From an uncultured Lachnospiraceae bacterium (lineage in GTDB: Bacteria > Bacillota > Clostridia > Lachnospirales > Lachnospiraceae), in contig CAMPAR010000015.1 in NCBI GenBank assembly GCA_946632055.1, positions 1 through 34,864 of the forward strand: a stretch of 34,864 nt of DNA, written 5' to 3'. Shown piece by piece: positions 23,644 to 31,007 of the stretch; the first letter of the stretch is position 1; every line of letters starts with the position of its first letter. A program made the translations under genes and the position numbers. A model generated the notes under the pieces. It made no database searches. It worked only from the letters and a program-made list of their open reading frames with translations, and had not been told where the DNA came from.

Positions 23644-23672
23644 TGGACATTTGAAACAGGACGGATTATAAT
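23644..23672 (+). promoter_or_regulatory. promoter of the esterase gene
   Basis: TGGACA (23644-23649), a 17-base spacer and a perfect TATAAT (23667-23672) lie about 30 bases before the start codon. The -35 hexamer is identical to that of the C-S lyase promoter. Confidence 0.8.
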
Positions 23673-23702
23673 AAAGATAATGATAACGGAAGGAGAACTG
23701 CC

Positions 23703-24521
23703 ATGGCACTTGTAACCCTGAATTTTGAAAGCGAATACCTGATGAACAACCACAATGTAGGTGTGATCCTGCCGGACCGTCCGCACCGGATGAGCTCCCG
23801 GGAATTCTACGGAAGCGGGAAGAAATACAAAGTCCTGTGGCTTCTGCACGGCACCTTCGGCGACTATTCGGACTGGATCCGCAAGTCCATGATCGAGCTC
23901 TACGCTTCGGAGCGGGACCTCATCGTGGTCATGCCCTCCGCGATGAATTCCAACTATGCGAACTGGCCGTCGTTCGGCACCGGATTCAATATGTACGACT
24001 ATCTGACCGAGGAGCTGATGCCGCTGATCTACGGCTGGTTCCCGGCCTCCGATAAGCGGGAGGACAACTATATCGCGGGTCTTTCCATGGGCGGACGCGG
24101 CACCTGCGTCTATGCCTTCAACCATCCGGAGAAGTTCGCCGGCGCGGCGATCCTTTCGGCGAATCCCTCGGATTTCAACAAAATGAAGACTTCGGGCTCG
24201 CCGATGTGGGAGCGCATGAAAAAGTCCGCGATTAATTTCGAGGGCGGCGAAGAGGAATTCCTGAATTCCTACCAGAACACCGTGAAGGTGCTGCGCGAGA
24301 AGGTGGCTTCGGGCGTTAAGCTTCCGAAGATTTTCATCGGCGCCGGGGAAGAGGACCAGATGATCATGAAGGACTTCCCGGCGACAAAGGAGCTCTTCAA
24401 GGAACTCGGCATTGACGCGGAATACTATACGGTTCCGGGCCTTCGGCATGAATGGCGCTACTGGGATATGGCAATCGAAAAGGCACTGGATTATTTCGGA
24501 ATCGAAAAGATCGCAGAATAA
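23703..24521 (+). CDS. putative esterase, esterase D / CE1-like alpha/beta hydrolase
   Basis: The 272-residue enzyme belongs to the putative esterase (S-formylglutathione hydrolase, CE1) group. The catalytic triad can be placed as S128 in GLSMGG, D218 in GAGEEDQM and H249 in GLRHEWRYW. The oxyanion region LLHGTFGDYSDW and the NYANWPSFGTGFNMYDYL stretch are typical of Firmicutes tributyrin-esterase-like proteins. No signal peptide is present, so it acts in the cytoplasm, probably on short-chain acyl esters, possibly deacetylating imported oligosaccharides. It has its own promoter and an AAGGAG ribosome site, and is followed by a strong hairpin before the hybrid kinase gene. Confidence 0.88.
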   Translation: MALVTLNFESEYLMNNHNVGVILPDRPHRMSSREFYGSGKKYKVLWLLHGTFGDYSDWIRKSMIELYASERDLIVVMPSAMNSNYANWPSFGTGFNMYDYLTEELMPLIYGWFPASDKREDNYIAGLSMGGRGTCVYAFNHPEKFAGAAILSANPSDFNKMKTSGSPMWERMKKSAINFEGGEEEFLNSYQNTVKVLREKVASGVKLPKIFIGAGEEDQMIMKDFPATKELFKELGIDAEYYTVPGLRHEWRYWDMAIEKALDYFGIEKIAE

Positions 24522-24533
24522 TGATCTTTAGGG

Positions 24534-24570
24534 ACCGGTGCGGCGCATAAAAAAGCCGCCGCGCCGGTCT
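24534..24570. terminator. GC-rich hairpin after the esterase gene
   Basis: The arm 24534-24546 pairs with 24558-24570 over 13 bases (one G-T pair) around an A-rich 11-base loop. It starts 13 bases after the esterase stop. No T-run follows, so termination may be partial, and no separate promoter is evident before the hybrid kinase gene. Confidence 0.55.
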
Positions 24571-24605
24571 GGCGGAATTTAGGCATTTTCGGAGGGAGTA
24601 TCGTC

Positions 24606-27600
24606 ATGAAAACGCCCGGAAACAGAAAAAGTCTGATGAGCGCCGCCGTGATCGGCACGGCGGTGGTTCTTGCGATTCTGATCTTCGGCACGGTCTGGAC
24701 CGGACAGCGGGCCCGAAGGGACACCAGCGAAGCGGTCAGCTCGGTCAGCCAGTTCTATCTGAATGAGCTGGCGGCCCGCCGGGAACAGGTGGTGGCGGAC
24801 AATCTGCAGGACTCGATCGACGATATCTATGTCGCCGTCAGCCTGATCGACGGGGAAGATCTGTCGGATGAAGCGCATCTGCAGCAGTTCCAGCGGCAGA
24901 TGAAGCAGCTGTACAGTCTGGAGCGCTTTGCGTTTATCGACTCGGACGGAACGGTCTACACCTCGCAGGGAACCACGGACGATATCGGCCGCTACAGCTT
25001 TGACTATCTGAATCTGACGAAGCCGGAGATTTCGGTCAGCGAAATGGAGAATCAGAAGAAGGTCATCATCGCGGTGCCGATCGAGCCGATCACTTTTCAG
25101 GGAAATACCCTGATCGACTGCTTTATGCAGATCGATATGGACGTCCTGATCGACGGCCTGTCGCTTCGTTCGGACAGCAATAACGCCACCTTCTGCAATC
25201 TGTATACGCAGAGCGGCGAACCCCTCACCGAATTCGTCCTCGGAGGACTGGCGGGTGAGGACAACCTGCTGGACGCGATGCAGCGGGCGGTTTACGCGAG
25301 AGGGTATACCGAGGAGAAGTTCCGAGAGGACTTCACCTCCGGCGCCGACGGCGTGGTCAGCTTCACCTACAACGGAATCCGTGAAACCCTGTATTATACG
25401 CCGGTCGAGCAGACGGACTGGATGCTGACCTACCTGATCCGGGAGAATGTGCTGGATGAGCGGGTGCGTTCGATTTCCACCGGAATTATCGTCCGGAGCC
25501 TCGTTCAGACCGCGCTTCTTTCGCTCGCACTCGTCGCGATGTTTGCGTTCATTATCTCCCAGATCCGGAAAAACGCCTCCCTCGCGCTTGAAAAGGAAAC
25601 CTCCGACGCGGAAAACCGTGTGAAGCAGGAGGAACTCGAGGCGCGGCTTCTTCTGCAGGAGCAGATCCACGAGCAGGATCTGAAAACCGCGCAGCAGAAC
25701 AGCATGATCAGCGCGCTTTCCGCCGATTACCGCAGCGTTTATTACGTGGATCTGGACGCGGATGAGGGTGTTTGCTATCAGGCGCACACGGGGATTTGTG
25801 ACGGGCGTGAGGCGGGCGAGCACTTCCCGTACGAAAGCACATTTGCCGATTACGCCGGAAAGTATGTCACGGAAAGCTACCGGGAAGAATTCCTGCGCTT
25901 CGTTCAGAAGGAGAATCTGAAGGAAGCACTGAAGGGAAAGCGGGTGATATCCTACCGCTACCTCATCAGCCGGGACGGGGCGGAATCCTGGGAAATGGTC
26001 CGCTTTGCCGGCGTCCGGCGTCCGGAGGACCGGGAGGACGGAATCGTTCACGCGGCCGGCGCGAGCTTTGTCGATGTGGACGAGGAAACCAAGAAGATGC
26101 TGACGGAGAGCGCGGCGCTCGCGACGGCGCTTACGGCGGCGGAGGACGCGAACCGGGCCAAGACCGCGTTCCTCTCCAATATGAGCCACGAGATCCGTAC
26201 GCCGATGAACGCGATCATCGGGCTCGACAGCATCGCGCTGAACGATGAGGAAACCCCGGAAAAGACGAAGGAGTATCTCCGCAAAATCGACAGCTCGGCG
26301 CAGCATCTTCTGAATATCATCAATGACATTCTGGATATGTCCCGCATCGAATCGGGGCGGATGGCGCTTCACAACGAGGAATTCTCCTTCCAGAAGGTGC
26401 TGGAGCAGGTGAATTCGATGATTTCCGGCCAGTGCCGGGAAAAGGGACTGAATTATGAGTGCCGAATCCGCGGAAAGGTGGATGACTACTACATCGGCGA
26501 CGACATGAAGCTCCGCCAGATCCTGATCAATATCCTCGGGAACGCGGTCAAATTCACGCCGGAGGGCGGCAGTGTTTCCCTGATTGTGGAGGAAACGGCC
26601 CGCTTTGACGGGAAGAGTACGTTGGAATTCGTCATGTCGGATACGGGCATCGGAATCTCGAAGGAATTCCTGCCGAAGATCTTTGAAGCCTTTACGCAGG
26701 AGCATGTGACGGCCTCGAGCCGCTACGGGAGCACGGGCCTCGGCCTTCCGATCACGAAGAGCCTTGTGGAGCTGATGAACGGAACGATCTCCGTCGAAAG
26801 CGAGAAGGGCTCCGGTACGACCTTCACCGTGACCGTGACGCTGACGGAATCCGGACGCAGCGCGGAAAGCAGCGATGCAGAGCTAAAGCCCGGCGAAATG
26901 ACGGTCCTCGTGATCGATGACGATCCGGTGGCGCTCGAGCACGCCGGACTGGTGCTCGGAAAGGCCGGAATCCGCTGTGAAACCGCCTCTTCCGGGGCGG
27001 AAGCCGTGGAAATGGTCGAGCTTCGTCATGCGCGGCGCGAGCCCTATCATCTGATCCTGGTCGACTGGAAAATGCCGGAAATGGACGGAATTGAGACGAC
27101 GCGGCGCATCCGCTCGATCGTCGGAAACGACTCCGCAATCATTATCCTGACCTCCTACAACTGGGACGACGTCCACGAGGAGGCCGTGCAGGCCGGAGTG
27201 GACAGCTTTGTGGCGAAGCCCCTGTTTGCCGCGACGGTTCTGGATGAGTTCCGTCTCGCACTCTCGAAGAAAAATGAAGCGGCCAGGAAGAAGGCGGATC
27301 TGAAGGACCGCCGGATCCTCCTCGCGGAAGATATGCCGGTCAACGCGGAAATTATGATGATGGTGCTTTCCTCGCGGGAAATGGTCGTGGATCACGCCGA
27401 GAACGGGCGCATAGCTCTGGAGAAGTTCGAGTCGCACCCGGAAGGCTGGTATGACGCGATCCTGATGGATATGCGGATGCCGGAGATGGACGGCCTCGAG
27501 GCCACGCGCCGGATCCGGGCCTGCGGACACGCGGATTCGAAGACGATTCCGATCATCGCGCTCACCGCCAACGCCTTTGACGAGGACGTGCAGCGCTCCA

Positions 27601-27686
27601 TGCAGGCCGGCCTGAACGCGCACCTCTCCAAGCCCGTCGAGCCGGAAGTCCTCTTCGAAACCCTCGAAAACCTGATCCGCGCTTGA
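24606..27686 (+). CDS. hybrid sensor histidine kinase with two receiver domains
   Basis: This 1026-residue protein has, in order: a membrane segment (about 10-33), a large Cache-like extracytoplasmic domain (about 40-290; FAFIDSDGTVYTSQG), a second membrane segment (about 296-321), a coiled coil, a PAS-like region (about 368-495), the dimerisation domain with H528 (NMSHEIRTPMNAIIG), an ATPase core (NILGNAVKFTP, DTGIGIS, STGLGLPITKSLVELM), receiver 1 with D820 (LVDWKMPEMDG) and receiver 2 with D955 (LMDMRMPEMDG). No HPt domain and no output domain is fused or adjacent, so phosphate must leave by an unlinked HPt protein or the receivers act allosterically. GGAGGGAG is a good ribosome site. It is the last + strand gene before a convergent junction. 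Confidence 0.94.
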   Translation: MKTPGNRKSLMSAAVIGTAVVLAILIFGTVWTGQRARRDTSEAVSSVSQFYLNELAARREQVVADNLQDSIDDIYVAVSLIDGEDLSDEAHLQQFQRQMKQLYSLERFAFIDSDGTVYTSQGTTDDIGRYSFDYLNLTKPEISVSEMENQKKVIIAVPIEPITFQGNTLIDCFMQIDMDVLIDGLSLRSDSNNATFCNLYTQSGEPLTEFVLGGLAGEDNLLDAMQRAVYARGYTEEKFREDFTSGADGVVSFTYNGIRETLYYTPVEQTDWMLTYLIRENVLDERVRSISTGIIVRSLVQTALLSLALVAMFAFIISQIRKNASLALEKETSDAENRVKQEELEARLLLQEQIHEQDLKTAQQNSMISALSADYRSVYYVDLDADEGVCYQAHTGICDGREAGEHFPYESTFADYAGKYVTESYREEFLRFVQKENLKEALKGKRVISYRYLISRDGAESWEMVRFAGVRRPEDREDGIVHAAGASFVDVDEETKKMLTESAALATALTAAEDANRAKTAFLSNMSHEIRTPMNAIIGLDSIALNDEETPEKTKEYLRKIDSSAQHLLNIINDILDMSRIESGRMALHNEEFSFQKVLEQVNSMISGQCREKGLNYECRIRGKVDDYYIGDDMKLRQILINILGNAVKFTPEGGSVSLIVEETARFDGKSTLEFVMSDTGIGISKEFLPKIFEAFTQEHVTASSRYGSTGLGLPITKSLVELMNGTISVESEKGSGTTFTVTVTLTESGRSAESSDAELKPGEMTVLVIDDDPVALEHAGLVLGKAGIRCETASSGAEAVEMVELRHARREPYHLILVDWKMPEMDGIETTRRIRSIVGNDSAIIILTSYNWDDVHEEAVQAGVDSFVAKPLFAATVLDEFRLALSKKNEAARKKADLKDRRILLAEDMPVNAEIMMMVLSSREMVVDHAENGRIALEKFESHPEGWYDAILMDMRMPEMDGLEATRRIRACGHADSKTIPIIALTANAFDEDVQRSMQAGLNAHLSKPVEPEVLFETLENLIRA

Positions 27687-27697
27687 GGGGGGGATAC

Positions 27698-27770
27698 GCC
27701 GAGGGTAATGGGTGTTCTCACAAGGCGTATGTGGAACCACGCCGCAGGAGAACAATCCTATCTCGCAGGC
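27698..27770. repeat. direct repeat with internal palindrome, copy 1
   Basis: This 73-base unit recurs 105 bases downstream. Its arms TGTTCTC (27713-27719) and GAGAACA (27748-27754) pair; the outer part is imperfect in this copy. The loop contains GGCGT and ACGCC, which also pair. It lies in the convergent gap after the hybrid kinase stop. Confidence 0.8.
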
Positions 27771-27802
27771 ATGTTTAGTCTGTACATGAGCCATCCCTCC
27801 GA

Positions 27803-27873
27803 GCCGAGGGTAATGGGTGTTCTCACAAGGCGTATGTGGAACCACGCCGCAGGAGAACACCCATCTCGCAGGC
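27803..27873. repeat. direct repeat with internal palindrome, copy 2
   Basis: This copy is nearly identical to copy 1 but two bases shorter. The arms ATGGGTGTTCTC (27813-27824) and GAGAACACCCAT (27853-27864) pair perfectly over 12 bases, with an inner GGCGT/ACGCC stem. The 32 bases between copies are unrelated. The arrangement resembles paired REP-type palindromes in convergent gaps. Confidence 0.82.
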
Positions 27874-27890
27874 GAGTTCAGCGATAGACA

Positions 27891-27927
27891 GAGGAAGACC
27901 CCGGGCAGAATGCCCGGGGTCTTCCTC
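27891..27927. terminator. 17-bp perfect hairpin between convergent genes
   Basis: GAGGAAGACCCCGGGCA (27891-27907) pairs perfectly with 27911-27927 around a GAA loop. It ends 10 bases past the stop of the - strand dehydratase gene and most likely terminates it; on that strand the bases after the stem are moderately T-rich. It could also stop readthrough from the hybrid kinase side. Confidence 0.75.
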
Positions 27928-27937
27928 GTCCCTGTCA

Positions 27938-29203
27938 TTACCGGAAGAAATCCTTGTCCTCCGGCCGCAGATACTTCTCGGCCTTCGGGATATTGAACTC
28001 GACGCCGATTCCGGGCCTGTCCCAGACCCAGACGTGACCGTCGTGGAGGAAATTGTCCGGGAGGCCTTCGACAATATCGTACCACCATTCGGGGCTGCCG
28101 AAGGGGTATTCATAGGCGATGTAGTTCTGGGGCATCGTACAGCAGACCTGCGTCAGGGCCGCCATGCCGAAGATGCCGTCAAAGGTGCCGTGAGGCGCCA
28201 TATGGATGCCGTGCAGGTCGGCGTATTCGGCGATCCACTTGAGCTCTGCAATGCCGCCGCAGTCCGCCGGATCCGGGCCGACGACGTTGACGCACTGTCC
28301 TTCAATCAGTTCCCGGTAGTTTTCACGCAGGTAAATCTGCTCGCCGGTGTGGATCGGGGTGGAGGTCTGCATGGTGATATCCCGGTAGACATGCGCCATC
28401 GTGTGCGGCGTGTAGTCGCCCGCGATCATGTCCTCCAGCCACAGAAGGTGGTAGGGCTCCACAGCCTTCGCGAAGCGGAGCGCGTCAACCGGCGCGAAGC
28501 CGGGGCCGCAGTCGAGGGCAAGGCCCATCTTATCGCCGATGACGGCCTTCAGGCGGTCCACATATTCGACCAGGGCGTCGAAGCCGCGCTCCGTCAGCAT
28601 ACTGCCGCGGTTGGTGCGCTCCGAGCCGTTCAAGGGCGGATAGGTGTTGTAGGCAAATTCGTCAATGCCGAACTGTTTCCAGAAGTTTCCGGCGTGCCAG
28701 CCGAAGGCCATCTTCGAGATCGTGAAGCCTTCCGGGCGCTCGGCAAGAGCCAGCATGCTTTCGCCGACGGCTTCGGGGCTGTCCATTTTCTCGTACTGCC
28801 AGCCGCGAAGGTCGTCATCCGGGGATTTCTTGTGGGCGAGCATGTACTCGGTCTTGAAGGAGCCGTTGTAGACCCGCACACGGTCGCGGACCTTGCCGCC
28901 GAGCAGCTTGTACACCGGAACGCCCGCTTCCTTTCCGGCGATGTCCCAGCAGGCCATTTCGATGGCGCTGACGACCGAGCCCCAGGGCTTGAAGGCGCCG
29001 GCGCGCTTCATCGCCGCCATGCAGTAGGAAACGTCCGTCGGATCAAGCCCGGTCACGAGTCCCGCGAAGTAGGGGATCACCGCGCCGATGTAGTTCTCCT
29101 TGGTGTTTTCGATTTCGCTGTAGCCGTCGATGCCTTTGTCGGTGACGACGCGCAGCACGTAGTTGTGCCCGATCAGGGCAGCCTTGATTTCTTTGATTTT
29201 CAT
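27938..29203 (-). CDS. mandelate racemase-type sugar-acid dehydratase (enolase superfamily)
   Basis: The 421-residue enzyme has an enolase-superfamily capping domain (AIEMACWDIAGKEAGVPVYK, LLGGKVRDRVRVY) and a barrel with three metal ligands, D231 (LALDCGPGF), E257 (LLWLEDM) and E288 (HTGEQIY), plus the Asp-His dyad GPDPADCGG and H338 (MAPHGT). That is the mandelate racemase subgroup, whose members dehydrate aldonic or uronic acids such as galactonate or gluconate. The substrate is not fixed by these motifs. A GTG at 29212 is in frame and close to the ribosome site, but ATG 29203, 12 bases after GGAGG, is chosen because MKIKEIKAALI matches the usual family start. It is the only protein gene on this strand and is monocistronic, with its own promoter and a strong hairpin behind it. 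Confidence 0.88.
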   Translation of the reverse strand: MKIKEIKAALIGHNYVLRVVTDKGIDGYSEIENTKENYIGAVIPYFAGLVTGLDPTDVSYCMAAMKRAGAFKPWGSVVSAIEMACWDIAGKEAGVPVYKLLGGKVRDRVRVYNGSFKTEYMLAHKKSPDDDLRGWQYEKMDSPEAVGESMLALAERPEGFTISKMAFGWHAGNFWKQFGIDEFAYNTYPPLNGSERTNRGSMLTERGFDALVEYVDRLKAVIGDKMGLALDCGPGFAPVDALRFAKAVEPYHLLWLEDMIAGDYTPHTMAHVYRDITMQTSTPIHTGEQIYLRENYRELIEGQCVNVVGPDPADCGGIAELKWIAEYADLHGIHMAPHGTFDGIFGMAALTQVCCTMPQNYIAYEYPFGSPEWWYDIVEGLPDNFLHDGHVWVWDRPGIGVEFNIPKAEKYLRPEDKDFFR

Positions 29204-29232
29204 GGGGAACACGTACCTCCTTTGTTAAAGCG

Positions 29233-29261
29233 AGGATAGCACGGGCACAGGAGAAATGCAA
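29233..29261 (-). promoter_or_regulatory. promoter of the dehydratase gene
   Basis: On the - strand TTGCAT (29256-29261), a 17-base spacer and TATCCT (29233-29238) precede the gene by about 30 bases. The hexamers match the consensus at four and five positions, so this is a moderate promoter. Confidence 0.6.
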
Positions 29262-29296
29262 GTGAAAAGCAGAGAATATTCAGCGTATCATTCGAA

Positions 29297-29445
29297 ATGC
29301 TCCCCTCATTCGAAATGCTTCGCATTTCTCATGTAGGAGGTCAGGGAGGCTTCGCCTCCAGACCTCCTACGATAAAAAAGCACCGTACCTGTCTGAAACA
29401 CAAGTGTTTCATCCGAGGCCGGCGCTTTTTCATCGTGGAGCTGTA
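29297..29445. repeat. structured dispersed repeat, copy B (cloverleaf-like)
   Basis: This copy aligns without a gap to copy A. The first hairpin GAAATGC-TTC-GCATTTC is nearly identical. The second, 29333-29370, has a 10-bp GTAGGAGGTC/GACCTCCTAC stem with inner GGAGGC-TTC-GCCTCC. The third runs 29369-29436 and keeps the GAAACACAAGTGTTTC tip but has a different, still paired base stem, CGAT-A-AAAAAGC with GCTTTTT-C-ATCG. The outer stem is GCTCC/GGAGC (29299-29303, 29437-29441). It lies in the 571-base gap 29204-29774 between tRNA-Lys and the dehydratase promoter. Part of its left edge, ATTCGAAATGCT, is duplicated at 29290-29301. Confidence 0.85.
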
Positions 29446-29502
29446 CCTATAAACAAAAGAACACCAATCCCGAGCGAATGCTGCAGGACTGATGCTCCCC
29501 CG

Positions 29503-29575
29503 TGCACCATCAGGGGCTCGAACCCTGGACACCCTGATTAAGAGTCAGGTGCTCTACCAACTGAGCTAATGGTGC
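29503..29575 (-). tRNA. tRNA-Lys (anticodon CTT)
   Basis: The - strand reads GCACCATTAGCTCAGTTGG from 29575, with a full cloverleaf: acceptor GCACCAT/ATGGTGC, D arm with AGCTCAGTTGGTAGAGC, anticodon stem CCTGA/TCAGG around CTCTTAA (anticodon CTT), and T arm with GGTTCGAACCC. The discriminator base is A at 29503. CCA is not encoded. The length is 73 bases. Confidence 0.96.
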
Positions 29576-29603
29576 GTCTGTTCTGTTTTTGAACACAAGC
29601 GTT

Positions 29604-29632
29604 ATTATAGTCACAAGTGCCGAAAAAGTCAA
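29604..29632 (-). promoter_or_regulatory. promoter of tRNA-Lys
   Basis: On the - strand TTGACT (29627-29632), a 17-base spacer and a perfect TATAAT (29604-29609) lie 28 bases before the tRNA 5' end. It is the best promoter match in the window, as expected for a stable RNA gene. Confidence 0.88.
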
Positions 29633-29644
29633 GGACTTTTTCGG
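29620..29644. repeat. perfect 11-bp inverted repeat over the tRNA promoter -35
   Basis: CCGAAAAAGTC (29620-29630) and GACTTTTTCGG (29634-29644) form a perfect dyad around AAG. One arm contains most of the tRNA-Lys -35 hexamer. It may be an operator or a hairpin; no protein gene ends nearby that would need a terminator. Confidence 0.6.
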
Positions 29645-29691
29645 AAGGATTGTATTTTTGTGAAAACTGTGTGTAGAAGCCGGAGGGTCGG

Positions 29692-29720
29692 TTGATTTTT
29701 CGGTCAAAATCAAGTATACT
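29692..29720 (+). promoter_or_regulatory. promoter of the GNAT-trmB-lipoprotein genes, with inverted repeat
   Basis: TTGATT (29692-29697), a 17-base spacer and TATACT (29715-29720) form a good promoter. TTGATTTT (29692-29699) and AAAATCAA (29706-29713) are a perfect inverted repeat inside it, covering the -35 and reaching to the base before the -10, a typical repressor position. Confidence 0.72.
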
Positions 29721-29774
29721 GTACGCGTTTGACGGGCTGTAAAGGCCCGGACGGAAGAGGAGGGAGCGCTTGAA

Positions 29775-30332
29775 ATGCTGCCGGAATATTATGAACCCGG
29801 GGCCGTGATCGAAACCGGGCGGCTTCTCTTAAGACCGCTGGAAAAGAGCGACGCGCTCGCGATCTTCCGGATGATCAATCACGACAGAGAGGTGCTGCGC
29901 TACTATGTCGCGCCCTATATGGAGTACGAGAGCGAGGCTTCCGTGGACGGCACGGTCAATTCCTGCAGGGAACGAGGAATTTACTGCTTCGCGGTCGTCC
30001 TGAAAGAGGAGGGTCGGGTGATCGGTATGCTGAACCAGTGCTCGGTTCCGAACGAATACTTCCCGGCGATGGAGCTTGGCTACGCGCTCGGAAAGGACTA
30101 CTGGAACCGCGGATACTGTACGGAGGCGATGAAGGCCGTGACCGAATTCCTCTTTACGAAGGGCGTGCACAAGATCACCTGTTGCCATATCACGGAAAAT
30201 ACGGCGAGCGGCCGCGTGATGCAGAAATGCGGCATGAAGTACGAGGGCATCCGGAAATCGGAGCTTTATTATCATGGAAAATACTGGGATACGGCAAATT
30301 ATTATCTGCTGAATCCTGCGGATGAGGTGTAA
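29775..30332 (+). CDS. GNAT family N-acetyltransferase, RimJ/RimL-like
   Basis: The 185-residue protein has the GNAT fold: ETGRLLLRPLEKSDALAIF at the N terminus, then GVIGM-type strand (GRVIGMLNQCSV), the acceptor-side strand MELGYALGKDYWNRGYCTEA containing the acetyl-CoA pyrophosphate loop, and HKITCCHITENTASGRVMQK with the C-terminal CGMKYEG. Relatives acetylate ribosomal-protein N termini or small molecules; the substrate here is unknown. GGAGGGAG precedes the start. The trmB start follows its stop codon with no base between, so the two are translationally linked. Confidence 0.9.
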   Translation: MLPEYYEPGAVIETGRLLLRPLEKSDALAIFRMINHDREVLRYYVAPYMEYESEASVDGTVNSCRERGIYCFAVVLKEEGRVIGMLNQCSVPNEYFPAMELGYALGKDYWNRGYCTEAMKAVTEFLFTKGVHKITCCHITENTASGRVMQKCGMKYEGIRKSELYYHGKYWDTANYYLLNPADEV

Positions 30333-31007
30333 ATGAGACTGAGAAATATTCCCGGCGCCAAGGAAGAGATGCTGACGAGCCCCTTTGTCGTACAGGAGCC
30401 GGAAACGAAAGCGGGCCGCTGGCGGGAAGTGTTTGAAAATCCCGGCCCTCTGGAAATTGAGATCGGCTGCGGGAAGGGACGCTTCCTTTCGGAGCTTGCT
30501 GTGCGGTGCCCCGAGACGAACTATCTCGGAATCGAGAAATTCTCCTCCGTCCTTCTTCGGGCGCTCGAGAAGCGGAAGGAGATGGAGTGCCGGAATCTTC
30601 TGTTCCTGCGCTTTGACGCCGAAGAGATCGAGAACATCTTTTCGCCCGGCGAGGTGGACCGGATCTATCTGAATTTTTCCGATCCCTGGCCGAAGGCGCG
30701 TCACCATAAGCGGCGTCTGACCTCGCGGGAATTTCTCGCGCGCTACGAAAAGATCCTGAAGTGGGGCGGTATGGTGGAATTCAAGACGGACAACACGAAG
30801 CTCTTTGAGTTCTCGCTTGAGGAGGCGGAGGCCGCCGGATGGGAAATCCTCGCGAAGACCCTTGACCTTCACCGGGACCCTGTCCTGAACGAAGGAAATA
30901 TCATGACGGAATACGAAGAAAAGTTCTCCCTTCTGGGGAACCGGATCTGCAAGCTGATCATGAGACCGGGCGAGTCAAGTAAAATTAATAAAGTCGGAGA
31001 AGAATGA
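30333..31007 (+). CDS. trmB: tRNA (guanine-N7-)-methyltransferase
   Basis: This 224-residue enzyme methylates G46 of tRNA using S-adenosylmethionine. The SAM-binding motif EIGCGKGRFLSEL (residues 43-55), the acidic LGIEKFSSV loop and the family signature LNFSDPWPKARHHKRRL (113-129, with D117) are all present, as are the C-terminal FKTDNTKLFEFSLEEA and TEYEEKF motifs. The start follows the GNAT stop directly, with GATGAGGTG in the coding sequence as a weak ribosome site. The stop overlaps the start of the lipoprotein gene. A tRNA gene lies upstream on the other strand, but this is probably coincidental. Confidence 0.95.
   Translation: MRLRNIPGAKEEMLTSPFVVQEPETKAGRWREVFENPGPLEIEIGCGKGRFLSELAVRCPETNYLGIEKFSSVLLRALEKRKEMECRNLLFLRFDAEEIENIFSPGEVDRIYLNFSDPWPKARHHKRRLTSREFLARYEKILKWGGMVEFKTDNTKLFEFSLEEAEAAGWEILAKTLDLHRDPVLNEGNIMTEYEEKFSLLGNRICKLIMRPGESSKINKVGEE

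Noticed and set aside
22509-26705. Very long open frames on the - strand across 22509-24449 and 24579-26705
   Set aside because: They lie opposite clear + strand genes (PstS-like protein, esterase, hybrid kinase), run through their intergenic gaps and promoters, show no recognisable domain and are rich in Arg, His and Val as expected for a GC-rich shadow frame.
27698-27873. CRISPR array
   Set aside because: There are only two repeats, the unit is over 70 bases long, and no cas gene is present.
27836-29239. A 467-codon + strand open frame opposite the dehydratase gene
   Set aside because: It starts inside the repeat and terminator region and mirrors the - strand enzyme, which has all its catalytic motifs. 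It has no ribosome site and no domain of its own.
29441-29502. Intrinsic terminator of tRNA-Lys
   Set aside because: Only a 4-bp GAGC/GCTC pairing with a long loop precedes a T-rich stretch on the - strand; this is too weak to call.
29297-29575. Integration site of a mobile element at tRNA-Lys
   Set aside because: I found no duplicate of the tRNA 3' end and no integrase gene; the adjacent gene is an ordinary metabolic enzyme.
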